From Barnesiella sp. An22 (GTDB taxonomy: Bacteria > Bacteroidota > Bacteroidia > Bacteroidales > Barnesiellaceae), in assembly GCF_002159975.1 (NCBI RefSeq), contig NZ_NFJR01000001.1:434001-498000 (forward strand): a DNA stretch of 64,000 bases, in the 5' to 3' direction. Both the position numbers and the translations under genes were made by a program. Positions 24,115 through 36,500 of the stretch are shown here, in pieces (positions within the stretch are counted from its first letter, which is position 1; each line of letters starts with the position of its first letter). The notes under the pieces are model-generated. The model saw only the letters and a program-made list of their open reading frames with translations. It did no database searches and was not told where the DNA came from.

Positions 24115-24900
24115 TTACTTGCCCTCGCCGATGGTGGCAATGATGCCCATCTTGGACTCGGCAAAGAATTTGAGGATATAATCGATTTCGGGACTGGGAG
24201 CCACAACCTCCTTGATACGCAGAATCGCATTCTCGAGGCTGGTGCCCGACGAGTATACCTGACGGTAGGCCAGCGCGATATTCTCGATGGTCTCTTCGCT
24301 GAAGCCTTGACGCCGCAGGATAAAGGCATTGATACCCTTGTACATGATGGGGTTGTGTGCCGCCAGGATATAGGGAGGTATATCCTTGCTCGTGCGGCAA
24401 CCGCTCTTGACGAGGGTCCAGCTACCCACACGACACTTCTCCTTTACAATCACACGGCCGGCCAGAATGGCTTTGCTGTGGATGTGGCATTCGCCCGAGA
24501 GGTCGCAATCGATGCCCAGGATACAGTCGTCGTCGACCCGGCAATCGTGACCGATGCGGGTACCCTTCATCATACAGATGTGGTTGCCGATGACGGTCTC
24601 GCCCGCGGGATGAGTAGCGCGGTTGATGATGACATACTCGCGAATGGTATTGTCGTTGCCGACAGTCAGTCGAGTGGGTTCACCCTTGTAGTGGAAGTCT
24701 TGCGGCTCGGCACCGAGGATAGCCCCTTGAAAGACCCGGTTGTTTTTTCCCATGACCGTTCCCGCCAATATACTGGCGTATGGATATATCACACAGTTGT
24801 CACCGATGACAACATCTTTGTCGATATAGGCAAAGGGATGTATGGTTACGTTGTTTCCAATCACCGCTTTGGGATCGACGTATGCTAACGGACTAATCAT
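24115..24900 (-). CDS. LpxA-like acyl-ACP--UDP-N-acetylglucosamine O-acyltransferase paralogue
   Basis: A left-handed beta-helix acyltransferase of 261 residues, collinear with LpxA over its whole length. It has hexapeptide repeats from residue 1 to about 175, the GEPTRLTVGNDNTIRE segment, and the C-terminal helical part with RRQGFSEETIENIALAYRQVYSSG. His118 in RIGHDC matches the E. coli catalytic His125. However, the positions of E. coli His122, His144 and His160 appear to be Arg115, Glu137 and Lys153. Many Bacteroidetes have a second LpxA besides the one next to the LpxC-FabZ gene; this copy stands alone at the end of an RND operon, 20 nt after NodT. It could acylate UDP-GlcNAc or a related sugar nucleotide. 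Confidence 0.8.
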   Translation of the reverse strand: MISPLAYVDPKAVIGNNVTIHPFAYIDKDVVIGDNCVIYPYASILAGTVMGKNNRVFQGAILGAEPQDFHYKGEPTRLTVGNDNTIREYVIINRATHPAGETVIGNHICMMKGTRIGHDCRVDDDCILGIDCDLSGECHIHSKAILAGRVIVKEKCRVGSWTLVKSGCRTSKDIPPYILAAHNPIMYKGINAFILRRQGFSEETIENIALAYRQVYSSGTSLENAILRIKEVVAPSPEIDYILKFFAESKMGIIATIGEGK

Positions 24901-24920
24901 AGTATCTAAGTTTTACGTTT

Positions 24921-26330
24921 TTACTTTGTATTTTCCTCGATCTCACGGCCACCGCCCAGAGCATGATAGAGATTGATGACGGCTACCATGCACTGATACG
25001 AATCGGATACTTGCGACAACTGGGCGTTGAGCAACGACTGTTGGGCCGTCAATACCTCGAGGTAGGTCGAGGTGCCCAAGGTCATCAACGACATGGTAGA
25101 CTCGACTGCCTTCTCGAGCGAGGCTACCTGCAAGTCGCGGTTGACCAGCGTCTCTTTGGTCGTCTGTATCTGATAGAGGGCGTTGCTCACCTCTTCGCCG
25201 GCATTGAGGATGGCCTGCTGGAAGTTGATGGCGGCAATCTGCTGTTGAGCCTTGGCGGCTTTGAGGTTGGCTATGTTGCTGCCTCGGTTGAAAATGGGCT
25301 GAACCAGCGAAGCGGCAGCCGAGAGCAACAGTTTGCCCGGATTGACAATGGCGCTACCGGCCGAGTTGGTCCAACCGGCCGAACCCGAAATCACGATGTT
25401 GGGATAGAAGGCCGAGCGGGCAATGTTGGTCGAATAGTAGGCTGCAGCCAGCGAAAGTTCGGCCGAACGCACGTCGGGACGGTTGGCGAGCAACTGTACG
25501 GGTACGCCCACCTGATACATCTCGGGGAGCTTCTGGTCCTGGAATTTGCCGCGCTTAATCGATTGCGGAGCCTGATACAACAGGGTCGAAAGGCTGTTTT
25601 CGGTCTCGCGGATTTGCTGGCGCAACGTAGGGATGGAGGCAGCAATCATGTAGTTGTTGGCCTCGCTCTGGGCTACGGCAGCCTCGTTGGTCATACCGCC
25701 TACCTTCATGGCCCGGATGGTCTCGACGCTCTTCTGCCAGGTCTTGGCGGTCTCCTCGGTGATGGCAAGCTGCTCGTCGAGCATCAACAACGTATAGTAT
25801 CCGTTGGCAATGGTGGCGATGAGTTGCGTGCGCACGGCCTGCTTGTAAGCCTCGGTCTGCATCAGCATGGCCTTGGCATTGCGCTTGGAGTTGAGCAGGC
25901 GGCCGAAAATGTCAATCTCCCAACTGGCCGAAACGGGGGCATTGTAGGTCCAGGTACCCTTGCTGCTGTCGAAGCTGCTCACGCCGCCTTGCGGAGTGAG
26001 GCTAAGCGACGGCAGGAATGCCAGTTGAGCGGCGGTGAAGCTGGCCTGAGCAGCCTCGACCTGAAGCATGGCCGACTGCAAGTCGCTGTTCTTCTCCAAC
26101 CCCGTGCGAATGAGGTCTTGCAGGATGGGGTCGGTGAAGACCTCTTCCCACGGCAGGTCGCCGAAGCTGGCCGTATCGGCTGCAAGGGTGTCGGTATCGG
26201 AGACCGTATCCCGGAACAAACCCTCGACCATTACATCGTCGGGCCGATGGTATTTATTGTATATGTGGCAACTGTTTAAGGTGGTAGCCATAGTCAAACC
26301 ACATACCGTATATAAAAGGATTCGTTTCAT
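24921..26330 (-). CDS. NodT-family outer membrane efflux lipoprotein, pump 2
   Basis: Outer-membrane channel of the second tripartite pump. It has a lipobox TLNSC (Cys21) and two repeats of long helices, the first starting LPWEEVFTDPILQDLIRTGLEKN. Typical NodT features follow: QVGVPVQLLANRPDVRSAELSLAAAYYSTNIARSAFYP-like segments and QPIFNRGSNIANLKAAKAQQ. Length 469 residues. It follows the RND permease by 29 nt and precedes the LpxA paralogue by 20 nt. Confidence 0.95.
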   Translation of the reverse strand: MKRILLYTVCGLTMATTLNSCHIYNKYHRPDDVMVEGLFRDTVSDTDTLAADTASFGDLPWEEVFTDPILQDLIRTGLEKNSDLQSAMLQVEAAQASFTAAQLAFLPSLSLTPQGGVSSFDSSKGTWTYNAPVSASWEIDIFGRLLNSKRNAKAMLMQTEAYKQAVRTQLIATIANGYYTLLMLDEQLAITEETAKTWQKSVETIRAMKVGGMTNEAAVAQSEANNYMIAASIPTLRQQIRETENSLSTLLYQAPQSIKRGKFQDQKLPEMYQVGVPVQLLANRPDVRSAELSLAAAYYSTNIARSAFYPNIVISGSAGWTNSAGSAIVNPGKLLLSAAASLVQPIFNRGSNIANLKAAKAQQQIAAINFQQAILNAGEEVSNALYQIQTTKETLVNRDLQVASLEKAVESTMSLMTLGTSTYLEVLTAQQSLLNAQLSQVSDSYQCMVAVINLYHALGGGREIEENTK

Positions 26331-26359
26331 ATATTCTCTGTTTTATATCGCGTTCTATT

Positions 26360-29300
26360 TTATTTGGAATACTGCTCAATCTCCGAGCGTACCTCCGAGT
26401 TGTCCAAATCATCCCATTTGAGCGGTTTGATCTTCTCTTGAATAATCTCGAATACCACAAACAAAGCGGGCACGATGAATATCTGGCAAATCATACCGAT
26501 GAGCATACCGCCCACAGCACCGGCACCCAGGGTACCGTTACCGTTGGCACCTACACCCGTGGCAAACATCATAGGCAACAGACCGATGACCATGGCCAAC
26601 GACGTCATCAGGATAGGCCGCAAACGGGCGGCGGCTCCGTCGATGGCGGCATTGATGATAGGCATACCGGTACGACGGCGGTCGAGGGCGAACTCGACGA
26701 TAAGAATCGCATTCTTGGCCAACAGACCGATAAGCATGATCAAGGCAATCTGCAGGTAGATGTTGTTCTCGACTCCCATGATGAGGGCGAAGATGAAGCT
26801 ACCGGCCAGACCGAACGGTATCGAAAGGATTACCGACAGAGGCAGCACGTAGCTCTCGTACTGGGCACTCAACAACAGGTAAACGAATACCAGACAGAGC
26901 ACGAAGATGATGGCCGTGGTACCGCTGCTCGAGCTTTGTTCCTCACGGGTCATACCCGAGAACTCGTAGCCGTAACCTACGGGCAGGGTCTCGGCGGCTA
27001 CCTCCTCGAGGGCCTTGATGGCCTCACCCGAGCTGTAACCGTCGGCGGGGTTACCGTTGATCTTGATCGAGGTAAACATGTTGAAACGGTTGATGTTATC
27101 GGGACCATAGACCTTGCGCAGGGTAATGAAGTTGGTAATGGGCGCCATCTCGGAACCGTTGCGAATCTTGATGTTGTTGAGGCTCTCGGGGCTTACACGG
27201 GCACTGGGCTCGGCTTGAATCATCACCCGGTAGAGTTTACCGAACCGGTTGAAGTTCGACGAATACATACCTCCGATGTAACCCTGCATGGCCGTGAGCA
27301 CATCGCTCGGGCTGATGCCGGCCTGTTTACACTTGGCCACGTCGACATCGACCATGTATTGCGGGAACGAGGGGTTGAACGTAGTCGAGGCCATGGCAAT
27401 CTCGGGTCGTTTCATCAACTCGGCCAGGAAGTCCTGGGTCACCTCGTAGAAGCGGTCGAGCGAACCACCGGTCTTATCCTGCAAGTTCAACTCGAAACCG
27501 TTACTGATACTATAACCCGGAATCATAGGCGGTGCGAAGCAGAGCACACGGGCATCTTTTATCTCGGTAGCGAACTTCGAGTAGAGGGCACCGATTACCG
27601 AGTTGGCATCCATACCCTTGTCGGTACGCTCGCTCCAGTCTTTCAGTTTGACGATGAACGATCCGTAAGTATTACCCTGACCACCGATGAAGCTGAAGCC
27701 CACAATCTGCGTACGGCTCTTCACGGCGGGGTGCAACCCGATGATACTGTCGACCTGCATGAGCACTTGCTCGGTACGCTCTTGCGAGGTACCCGGCTGC
27801 AAGTCGGCCGTAATCATGATGGTACCCGTATCTTCGTTGGGCACCAGACCCGTAGGTGTCACGTTCATCAGCACTACCAGAATAATGATAGCCACGATAA
27901 CACCGGCAAAGGAGAATTTCTTATGATGTACAAAATGTTTTACACCGTTTTTATATTTACCCAGCAAGGTATCGTAAGCGGCATTGAAGGCCGTGTGGAA
28001 ACGGTCGATAAAGGTCGACTTCTTATGACCCTCACCGCTCTTGTCGTGCGGTTTCAGCAAGATGGCACACAGGGCCGGGCTCAACGTCAAGGCGTTGATA
28101 GCCGAGAAACCGATGGCGAAGGCCATGGTAAGACCGAACTGACGGTAGAAGGTACCCGATGTACCGGTCATGAAACTAACGGGGATAAACACCGACATCA
28201 TCACCAGCGTAATCGAGACGATGGCTCCCGAGAGCTCGCGCATGGCATCGATCGAAGCCTTACGCGGCGACTTGTATCCCTGGTCCAACTTGGCATGGAC
28301 ACCCTCGACGACCACGATCGCATCGTCGACCACAATCGCAATAGCCAATACCAAGGCGCAAAGGGTAAGCAGGTTGAGGCTGAAGCCCATCAGATACAGG
28401 GCGAAGAAGGTACCGATAAGCGATACCGGGATGGCGATGGCGGGAATCAACGTCGAACGGAAGTCTTGCAGGAAGATGTATACCACGAAGAACACCAGAA
28501 TGAAGGCCTCGATAAGGGTCTTGATTACCTCGTGAATCGAAGCGAACAGGAAGTCGTTGGCATTCAGCGTAGTCTCTATTTCCATACCGGCCGGGAGGTC
28601 TTTGCGAATATCGTCGAGCAGGTCGGTAATATCGCCGATAATCTCGGTAGCATTCGAACCTGCCGTCTGGTAAATCATGGAGCTCACGGCGTTGTGGCCG
28701 TTCTGGAAGTTCTTAAACCCGTAGGTCAAACGGCCCAGCTCGATGTCGGCCACATCTTTCAGATAGAGAATCTGACCGTCGGCATCGGCCCGAATGACCA
28801 TGTCGCCAAACTCCTCGGGGGTTTGCAGACGGCCCTTGTAGGTGAGCACATACTGGAACGACTGTTTACCCTGGTCGCCAAACTGACCGGGGGCGGCCTC
28901 GATATTCTGCTCGGCCAGCACGGCGGCAATATCGGTAGGCATCAATCCGTATTGTGCCATCACGTCGGGTTTGAGCCAGATACGCATCGAGTAGTCGGTA
29001 GCCATTACGTTGGCATCGCCCACACCCGGGATACGTTGTACCAGAGGGATTACGTTGATTTTGGCGTAGTTCTCGAGGAACTCGAGGCTATACCGGTCGT
29101 CGGGGCTGTAAAGCGAGAATACCATCAGCATACTGGTCTGTCGCTTCTGGGTAATCACACCCACCTGCGTTACCTCGGCCGGCAGCAGGTTCAAGGCTTT
29201 CGACACCCGGTTCTGCACATTCACGGCAGCCATATCGGGGTCGGTACCCTGTTTGAAATATACGGTGATGGTGGCCGAACCTGTGTTGGTGGCGGTCGAC

Positions 29301-29539
29301 GTCATGTACATCATGTCTTCCACACCGTTGATCGACTCCTCCAAGGGAGCGATTACACTATTCAAGATAGTCTGGGCATTGGCACCCGTATAGGTTGTAG
29401 AGACCTGTATCGTAGGCGGTGCAATATCGGGGTATTGCGTGATGGGCAAAAATACAAGTCCGATAAGGCCCAGTATAACCATGAAGATGGATATCACGGT
29501 CGACAATACCGGGCGATTGATAAATCTGTCTAACTTCAT
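26360..29539 (-). CDS. RND efflux transporter permease (AcrB type), pump 2
   Basis: Proton-driven inner-membrane pump, 1059 residues. It has the N-terminal helix RPVLSTVISIFMVILGLIG, periplasmic porter domains with QVGVITQKR, the proton-relay motif AIVVDDAIVVVEGVHAKL, and LLAKNAILIVEFALDRRR with the relay Lys. Its sequence is closer to classic AcrB/MexB than pump 1, as shown by motifs such as NVMATDYSMRIWLKPDVMAQYGL. It lies 30 nt after the MFP gene. No dedicated regulator is next to it. Confidence 0.96.
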   Translation of the reverse strand: MKLDRFINRPVLSTVISIFMVILGLIGLVFLPITQYPDIAPPTIQVSTTYTGANAQTILNSVIAPLEESINGVEDMMYMTSTATNTGSATITVYFKQGTDPDMAAVNVQNRVSKALNLLPAEVTQVGVITQKRQTSMLMVFSLYSPDDRYSLEFLENYAKINVIPLVQRIPGVGDANVMATDYSMRIWLKPDVMAQYGLMPTDIAAVLAEQNIEAAPGQFGDQGKQSFQYVLTYKGRLQTPEEFGDMVIRADADGQILYLKDVADIELGRLTYGFKNFQNGHNAVSSMIYQTAGSNATEIIGDITDLLDDIRKDLPAGMEIETTLNANDFLFASIHEVIKTLIEAFILVFFVVYIFLQDFRSTLIPAIAIPVSLIGTFFALYLMGFSLNLLTLCALVLAIAIVVDDAIVVVEGVHAKLDQGYKSPRKASIDAMRELSGAIVSITLVMMSVFIPVSFMTGTSGTFYRQFGLTMAFAIGFSAINALTLSPALCAILLKPHDKSGEGHKKSTFIDRFHTAFNAAYDTLLGKYKNGVKHFVHHKKFSFAGVIVAIIILVVLMNVTPTGLVPNEDTGTIMITADLQPGTSQERTEQVLMQVDSIIGLHPAVKSRTQIVGFSFIGGQGNTYGSFIVKLKDWSERTDKGMDANSVIGALYSKFATEIKDARVLCFAPPMIPGYSISNGFELNLQDKTGGSLDRFYEVTQDFLAELMKRPEIAMASTTFNPSFPQYMVDVDVAKCKQAGISPSDVLTAMQGYIGGMYSSNFNRFGKLYRVMIQAEPSARVSPESLNNIKIRNGSEMAPITNFITLRKVYGPDNINRFNMFTSIKINGNPADGYSSGEAIKALEEVAAETLPVGYGYEFSGMTREEQSSSSGTTAIIFVLCLVFVYLLLSAQYESYVLPLSVILSIPFGLAGSFIFALIMGVENNIYLQIALIMLIGLLAKNAILIVEFALDRRRTGMPIINAAIDGAAARLRPILMTSLAMVIGLLPMMFATGVGANGNGTLGAGAVGGMLIGMICQIFIVPALFVVFEIIQEKIKPLKWDDLDNSEVRSEIEQYSK

Positions 29540-29569
29540 AATTTCTTCCTATTTTGAAGTTGAGGGTTA

Positions 29570-30733
29570 TTATTTGTTTTGTGCTTGAGCCTGAGCCTGA
29601 CCTTGAGCCTGAGCTCCGGCTACCTGAATGGTCATACCGTCCTTGAGGGTATTGACACCTTCTACCACGATGCGGTCGCCAGCCTTGAGGCCCGAGAGCA
29701 CCATGTAGTCTTTACCGTTGTCAATCGACGAGATGGTGATTTCGGTCGATTTTACCGTAGAGTCGTCGTTGACTACGTAAACAAACTTCTTGTCCTGAAT
29801 CTCATAGGTAGCTTTCTGGGGCACCAGCAGGGCGCTGTCGCTCTTCATCGGAATCATAATCACACCCGCGCCGCCGCTACGCAGCAACTTGTGCGGGTTG
29901 GCAAAGGTGGCACGCATGTTCGACGAACCGGTCTGCGTGTCGATGATACCGCTGATGGTCTCGATTTCGCCCTTCAGGGGATAGATACTGCCGTCGGAGA
30001 GCTTGAGCGATACGGCCGGAAGTTTCGACAAGAAATTGTCGGCACCGTATTGGGCGGCCAGTTCCAGAATCTGACGCTCGGTCATCGAGAAGTAGACATA
30101 CATCTCGGCGTTGTCCGACACGGTGGTGAGCGGCGTAGCCGACGAAGGCGATACCAGGCTACCTACCCGGAAGGGAATCTCGCCTACCACACCGTCGAGC
30201 GGGCTGGTCACGCGGGTATACGAGTCGTTGTTGCGGGCATTCACCAACTGAGCCTCGGCCTGAGCCAGTTGAGCCTTGGCCGACGCGTAGGAGTTCTCGG
30301 CCATCTGCAAATCGTACTCGCTGATGATGTCGCGGCGTTGCAGTTCGCGCTTGTTCTCGGCCGTGAGGCGAGCCGTCTCGGCATTGGCGCGAGCCACCTC
30401 GACATTGGTCTCGGCTACCTTCAGAGCAGCCTTGTAAGGCACCGTATCGATTACGAAGAGCACCTGGCCTTTACGCACGACCGAACCCTCGTCTACCCGC
30501 AGTTCGGTAATAAAGCCGCTTACATTCGGCCGTATCTCAATATCCCGTTTACCTTTGATTGCGGCAGGATAGTTACTATACCACTCCATTGAGTCGGGCT
30601 CCAATGTCATCACGGCATACTCACGAGCCATTCCACCTGTCTGAGCATTTTTCCCTCCACAGGAAAACAAAAAAATACAAAGCATCGCACCTGCGATGGG
30701 TTGAATAAAATTTTTGGTCAGTTTCATATTCAT
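29570..30733 (-). CDS. RND periplasmic adaptor (MFP) subunit, pump 2
   Basis: A periplasmic adaptor lipoprotein of 387 residues; the lipidated Cys is about residue 25 (IFLFSC). It has lipoyl half-motifs with VRKGQVLFVIDTVPYKAALK and SYTRVTSPLDGVVGEIPFRVGSLV, an alpha-hairpin of about 80 residues between them rich in Ala, Glu and Lys, and membrane-proximal parts near the end. The C-terminus is a Gln-Ala repeat (QAQGQAQAQAQNK) encoded by short DNA repeats. ATG at 30733 or 30727 could be used; the longer frame would start at TTG. Confidence 0.93.
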   Translation of the reverse strand: MNMKLTKNFIQPIAGAMLCIFLFSCGGKNAQTGGMAREYAVMTLEPDSMEWYSNYPAAIKGKRDIEIRPNVSGFITELRVDEGSVVRKGQVLFVIDTVPYKAALKVAETNVEVARANAETARLTAENKRELQRRDIISEYDLQMAENSYASAKAQLAQAEAQLVNARNNDSYTRVTSPLDGVVGEIPFRVGSLVSPSSATPLTTVSDNAEMYVYFSMTERQILELAAQYGADNFLSKLPAVSLKLSDGSIYPLKGEIETISGIIDTQTGSSNMRATFANPHKLLRSGGAGVIMIPMKSDSALLVPQKATYEIQDKKFVYVVNDDSTVKSTEITISSIDNGKDYMVLSGLKAGDRIVVEGVNTLKDGMTIQVAGAQAQGQAQAQAQNK

Positions 30734-30780
30734 AAGTAACAAAATATTATTGTCGACGTTGGTACTCTGTTTAAACTTTA

Positions 30781-30798
30781 TATTAACAAATGTTAATA
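30781..30798. promoter_or_regulatory. Palindromic operator candidate upstream of RND operon 2
   Basis: TATTAACAAATGTTAATA has two 8-bp arms and a 2-nt centre. It lies 48 nt upstream of the MFP start codon and inside the leader if transcription begins at the element at 30993-31000. Confidence 0.4.
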
Positions 30799-30992
30799 AA
30801 TATCCTATTCATAGACTCTCTCTGCTCCTATAAAATGACTTACTACCCCAATAAACAGGGACTTTTGCCAGCTTTTTCAAATGCCACAAATTTAGGAATA
30901 AAGTCTGTATAATAGCTGGAAATAATGAAAAAATAAAATAAAATAAAATTTATATATTTCACCATACAATCTTTCTTATACCTATTCGACTG

Positions 30993-31000
30993 CAAAGATA
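30993..31000 (-). promoter_or_regulatory. Putative -7 element for RND operon 2
   Basis: TATCTTTG on the minus strand, about 260 nt upstream of the MFP start. The -33 region is not a good match. The long leader is unusual. Confidence 0.4.
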
Positions 31001-31263
31001 AATTCTTCTCCCTGTACGAACTGGTTCTTTATCACCGATATTTAGTTCTATTTTTCCGATTCGAATACTTTCCGGCCAAAAATCTGTCCATATCAACACG
31101 CTTTGTCAACCGGTCGAGGAATTTTCGACGAATATATCGGATTTTTGTACCATACTTTACTGGATACCAACCGATATGCAACGGCACAAAGGGAAATGAA
31201 TCGGGCGACAACGGCTCATGCACCAATACAAAATCGGAAGAGAGCCTATTGCCTGCCAGCCTC

Positions 31264-31294
31264 CAAAAACAGAGGCGACCGCTCTCCTCGCCTC
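31264..31294 (-). terminator. Terminator at the 3' end of the PUL operon
   Basis: Stem GAGGCGA (31272-31278) / TCGCCTC (31288-31294), followed on the minus strand by TGTTTTTGG. It lies about 110 nt past the GH97 stop codon. Confidence 0.7.
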
Positions 31295-31403
31295 GGTCCT
31301 GTCCTCCTGACCGGTCGTGCACACTTTCGCACACAACCCGTTCGCAAGAAGAGAGAACTTGGAAGAAGAGAACGGCCGCCCGCCAAAAGAGCGAGGTATC
31401 GCC

Positions 31404-33566
<2,163 letters not shown>

Positions 33567-33592
33567 TTATATTTATCTGTATATTTTATTCA

Positions 33593-36500
33593 TTAGTCTT
33601 TCAACAGTTTGCACACTGTCATTTGCCCTTCTTCCGAGATTCTCACCAGATAAGTACCCTTGTTCAGTTGGGCAATATCCAGAGTCGATACACTACCGTT
33701 CAATCTTTGTTGCATCACGCACTGGCCGTTTATCGAAAAAATCTCTATTTCCCCTTCGTTTGAGGCCAGATGCACATTGATCAAATCTTTGGTCGGATTG
33801 GGATAGACATAACTCTGATCTGCAACCGGAGTCTGCACACCCGTGCTCTCCTTGCTTATGCTGTAAACCAGAGTCTGGTCGTTGAACCGTATCGTATAAT
33901 CGCCGGTAGTCTCAATGGTAAATTTGAGGTTGGGCTTGCCGCCTGTGGTCTCGACGGCCGTTCCGGCCAAGCCTTCTACACCACCCCAGTCCTTGTCGCT
34001 CCAATTGTTAGTGTTGGCAAATTTCAACTCCCACTCTCCGGCCGGGATATTCACGTCGGTTACCTCCCATTGGTTGTCGGCCACCAGTTCCATGTAACCG
34101 GCACCCAGAGTCCAGTTGTTGTAGGTACCGCCTACATAAATCTCCTTTTGTACCGAGTCGTATGTGCGAACGACAGCATACTGCAGGGTGTGAGGATTAA
34201 AGGTAATGTAATAGTTTCCGCTCGTCTCGATGGTAAACTTGATGTTCTTGCAACTCTCGTCGGGGCCCTTCACGGCAGTACCCGTCAGGCTGTTGTTCCC
34301 GTCGGGAGCACCCCAATCGGTATCGCTCCAGTTGTCGGTATTGGCAAACTTCATTTCATAGGTGCCGGCTTCGAAATAGAGGCGGTCGCTCGTGAGTGTT
34401 CCGTCTTTCGAGGGGTCTTTGAGCATGAGGCGTTTGTCTTCGTCGCCATTGAACCAGTTGGTAAAGGAACCGGCAATAAAGTAGGTGCCGATCTTGCTCA
34501 AATCGAGCGACTCGGAAACATCGGCTACTTTCGGTACCCGAATCGTATTGCTGCTCGTCCAGTCGGAGTATTGAGTTTGCTCGCCACCGACAACAGCTAC
34601 CCTGAAATAGCGGGCCGGACGTTCAAAACTGCCTTCGGTTTGGGTGATGCTTACCAACAGCGAATCGGCATTATACTCCGTACAGGAGAATTGCAACAGG
34701 GCATAGTCGCCGTTCCGGTATTCAAAGCCTTCGCCCTCGTCGTCGTACAAGGCACCTTCGGCCTGACCGTTGTCAAGCGGATTTACATACAGCGTAATGG
34801 AGTCGCACGTGTACTCGGCCGTGCTCTGAATGTCGTGACCCAGATAAGGCAGAATGGCACCCGAGCGAAGTGCTACGATGGCTTGATAACCGTCGTCCTC
34901 GGCTTCCAGTGTTAGCTCGTCCCAGTCGCCACCGGGCAAGGTGGGGTTGACAGCCCAGCGCGGAATCACGAGCAGGTCACCGCCCAACAGGAAGGCTTGT
35001 TGCTCTTCGCGCAAACTTTCGTCGGTCAAATCGGCAAAGAATACCGGGCGCATGACGGGCATGCCCGTTTGAGACGATTCGCGGAACAGCGTATAGAAAT
35101 AGGGCAACAGATGGTAACGGCGGTTCACGGCGTTGCGGGCCACCTTCTCTATCTTGCTGCCAAAAGCCCAGGGCTCTTGAGCGTGTTCCGACGTGTGATT
35201 ACGCGAGAAGGGGTAATAGGGAGCCAACGCAAACCAGTGGCCCATCAGGTCGGCATTGCCGATGCGGCCGTATCCGCCAACGTCGGGGCCGCCGAAAGGT
35301 TGTCCCGAGAGGCCGAGGTTGAGCAGTACGGGAATCGTCAGCTTCAAGTGTTTCCACGTGTCGAGATTGTCGCCGGTCCACGTAGCGCAATAGCGTTGTG
35401 CACCCAGGTGATTGGCACGGGAGAGGAGGAAGGGACGCTTGTCGGGGCGGCTCTGCATGAGGCCTTCGAAAGAGGCTTTCGTCATCAACGACCCGTACAG
35501 ATTGTGATAGCGCATGTGAGGCCCGGCAGCCAAATCGCCGCCACCGCGATGCCAGTTGGTCGTGAGCATGGTCCACTCGGGGGTATTGAACACGCCCGGT
35601 TCGTTCATGTCGTTCCAGGCACCGTCCATATTGTTTTCCTTGTAGAACTCGCCATAGAGGCCGGCCCACCATTCGCGAGTCTCGGGCCGCGTGAAGTCGG
35701 GGAACTTGCACATGCCCGGCCACACTTCGCCCTCGTAGTCGGTCACCTTGTCTTCGGTTTTCACCCAGTGATCGCCCTCTTGTCCTTGCTGATAGACAAT
35801 GTAGCTATCATCGATTTTCACACCCGGGTCGGTAATGTAACCGGCCTTGAAGTTACGGCTGTGAAGCGAGTCGTTCATGGCCAGCGGATTGGGAACTCCG
35901 GCTGCCGAGAAGTAGTCGGAATCGTCGTAGGTGAAAAGACGTTTCCCATCCATATAGTCGATGTCGAACCAGATGACGTCGCACGGGTGATGGCGACGAC
36001 GCATCTCGCTGGTAATCCACAGGACATCGGCCGGTTTGTACGAAGGGTTATAGCGCGACTGGTGGTACCCGATAGCCCACAGCGGCGGCAGGTTGATGGT
36101 ACCCGTCAGTTCGCCCAAGGCCTGCATCATCTCGGCCGGAGAGTTACGCTCGATAACGACCACCCGGAAAGAGGGACCTTCGCTGGTGATTTTCATCGGG
36201 TTCGTCAGGTTAATCTCCGAGCGCCAACTGTTATCGGCAATGATACCGAAGGTTTTGCCATCGGGACGTACCCCCATAATCCAGGGGTGCGACTGATAGA
36301 GCCCCTCTTTGTAATAGCCATAGTTGTCGTTGTTCCACAGAGGAATATCATAACCGTTACGGCGCAAATTGCCGTTTACAAGCCCCGTTCCGTACAGGTC
36401 GACATTGTCGCTGTAAGCAATCTCTACCAGGGTTTTCCCGTTATCGTCGGTTTTGAAAACCGGACGTATCTCCCAGTCGGACGGCACATCGCCCTGCCGG

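Larger units (their letters stand above)
30734..31263. other. Long noncoding stretch between RND operon 2 and the PUL
   Basis: No convincing gene is seen. Contents in order: a perfect palindrome TATTAACA-AA-TGTTAATA (30781-30798), an AT-rich block with about four AAAAT repeats near 30926-30948, a minus-strand -7 element at 30993-31000, and then about 260 nt without recognisable features up to the PUL terminator. Short open frames on both strands look random. Confidence 0.6.

Noticed and set aside
30926-30948. AAAAT tandem repeats
   Set aside because: About four units in an AT-rich intergenic block; too short and common to call a functional repeat.
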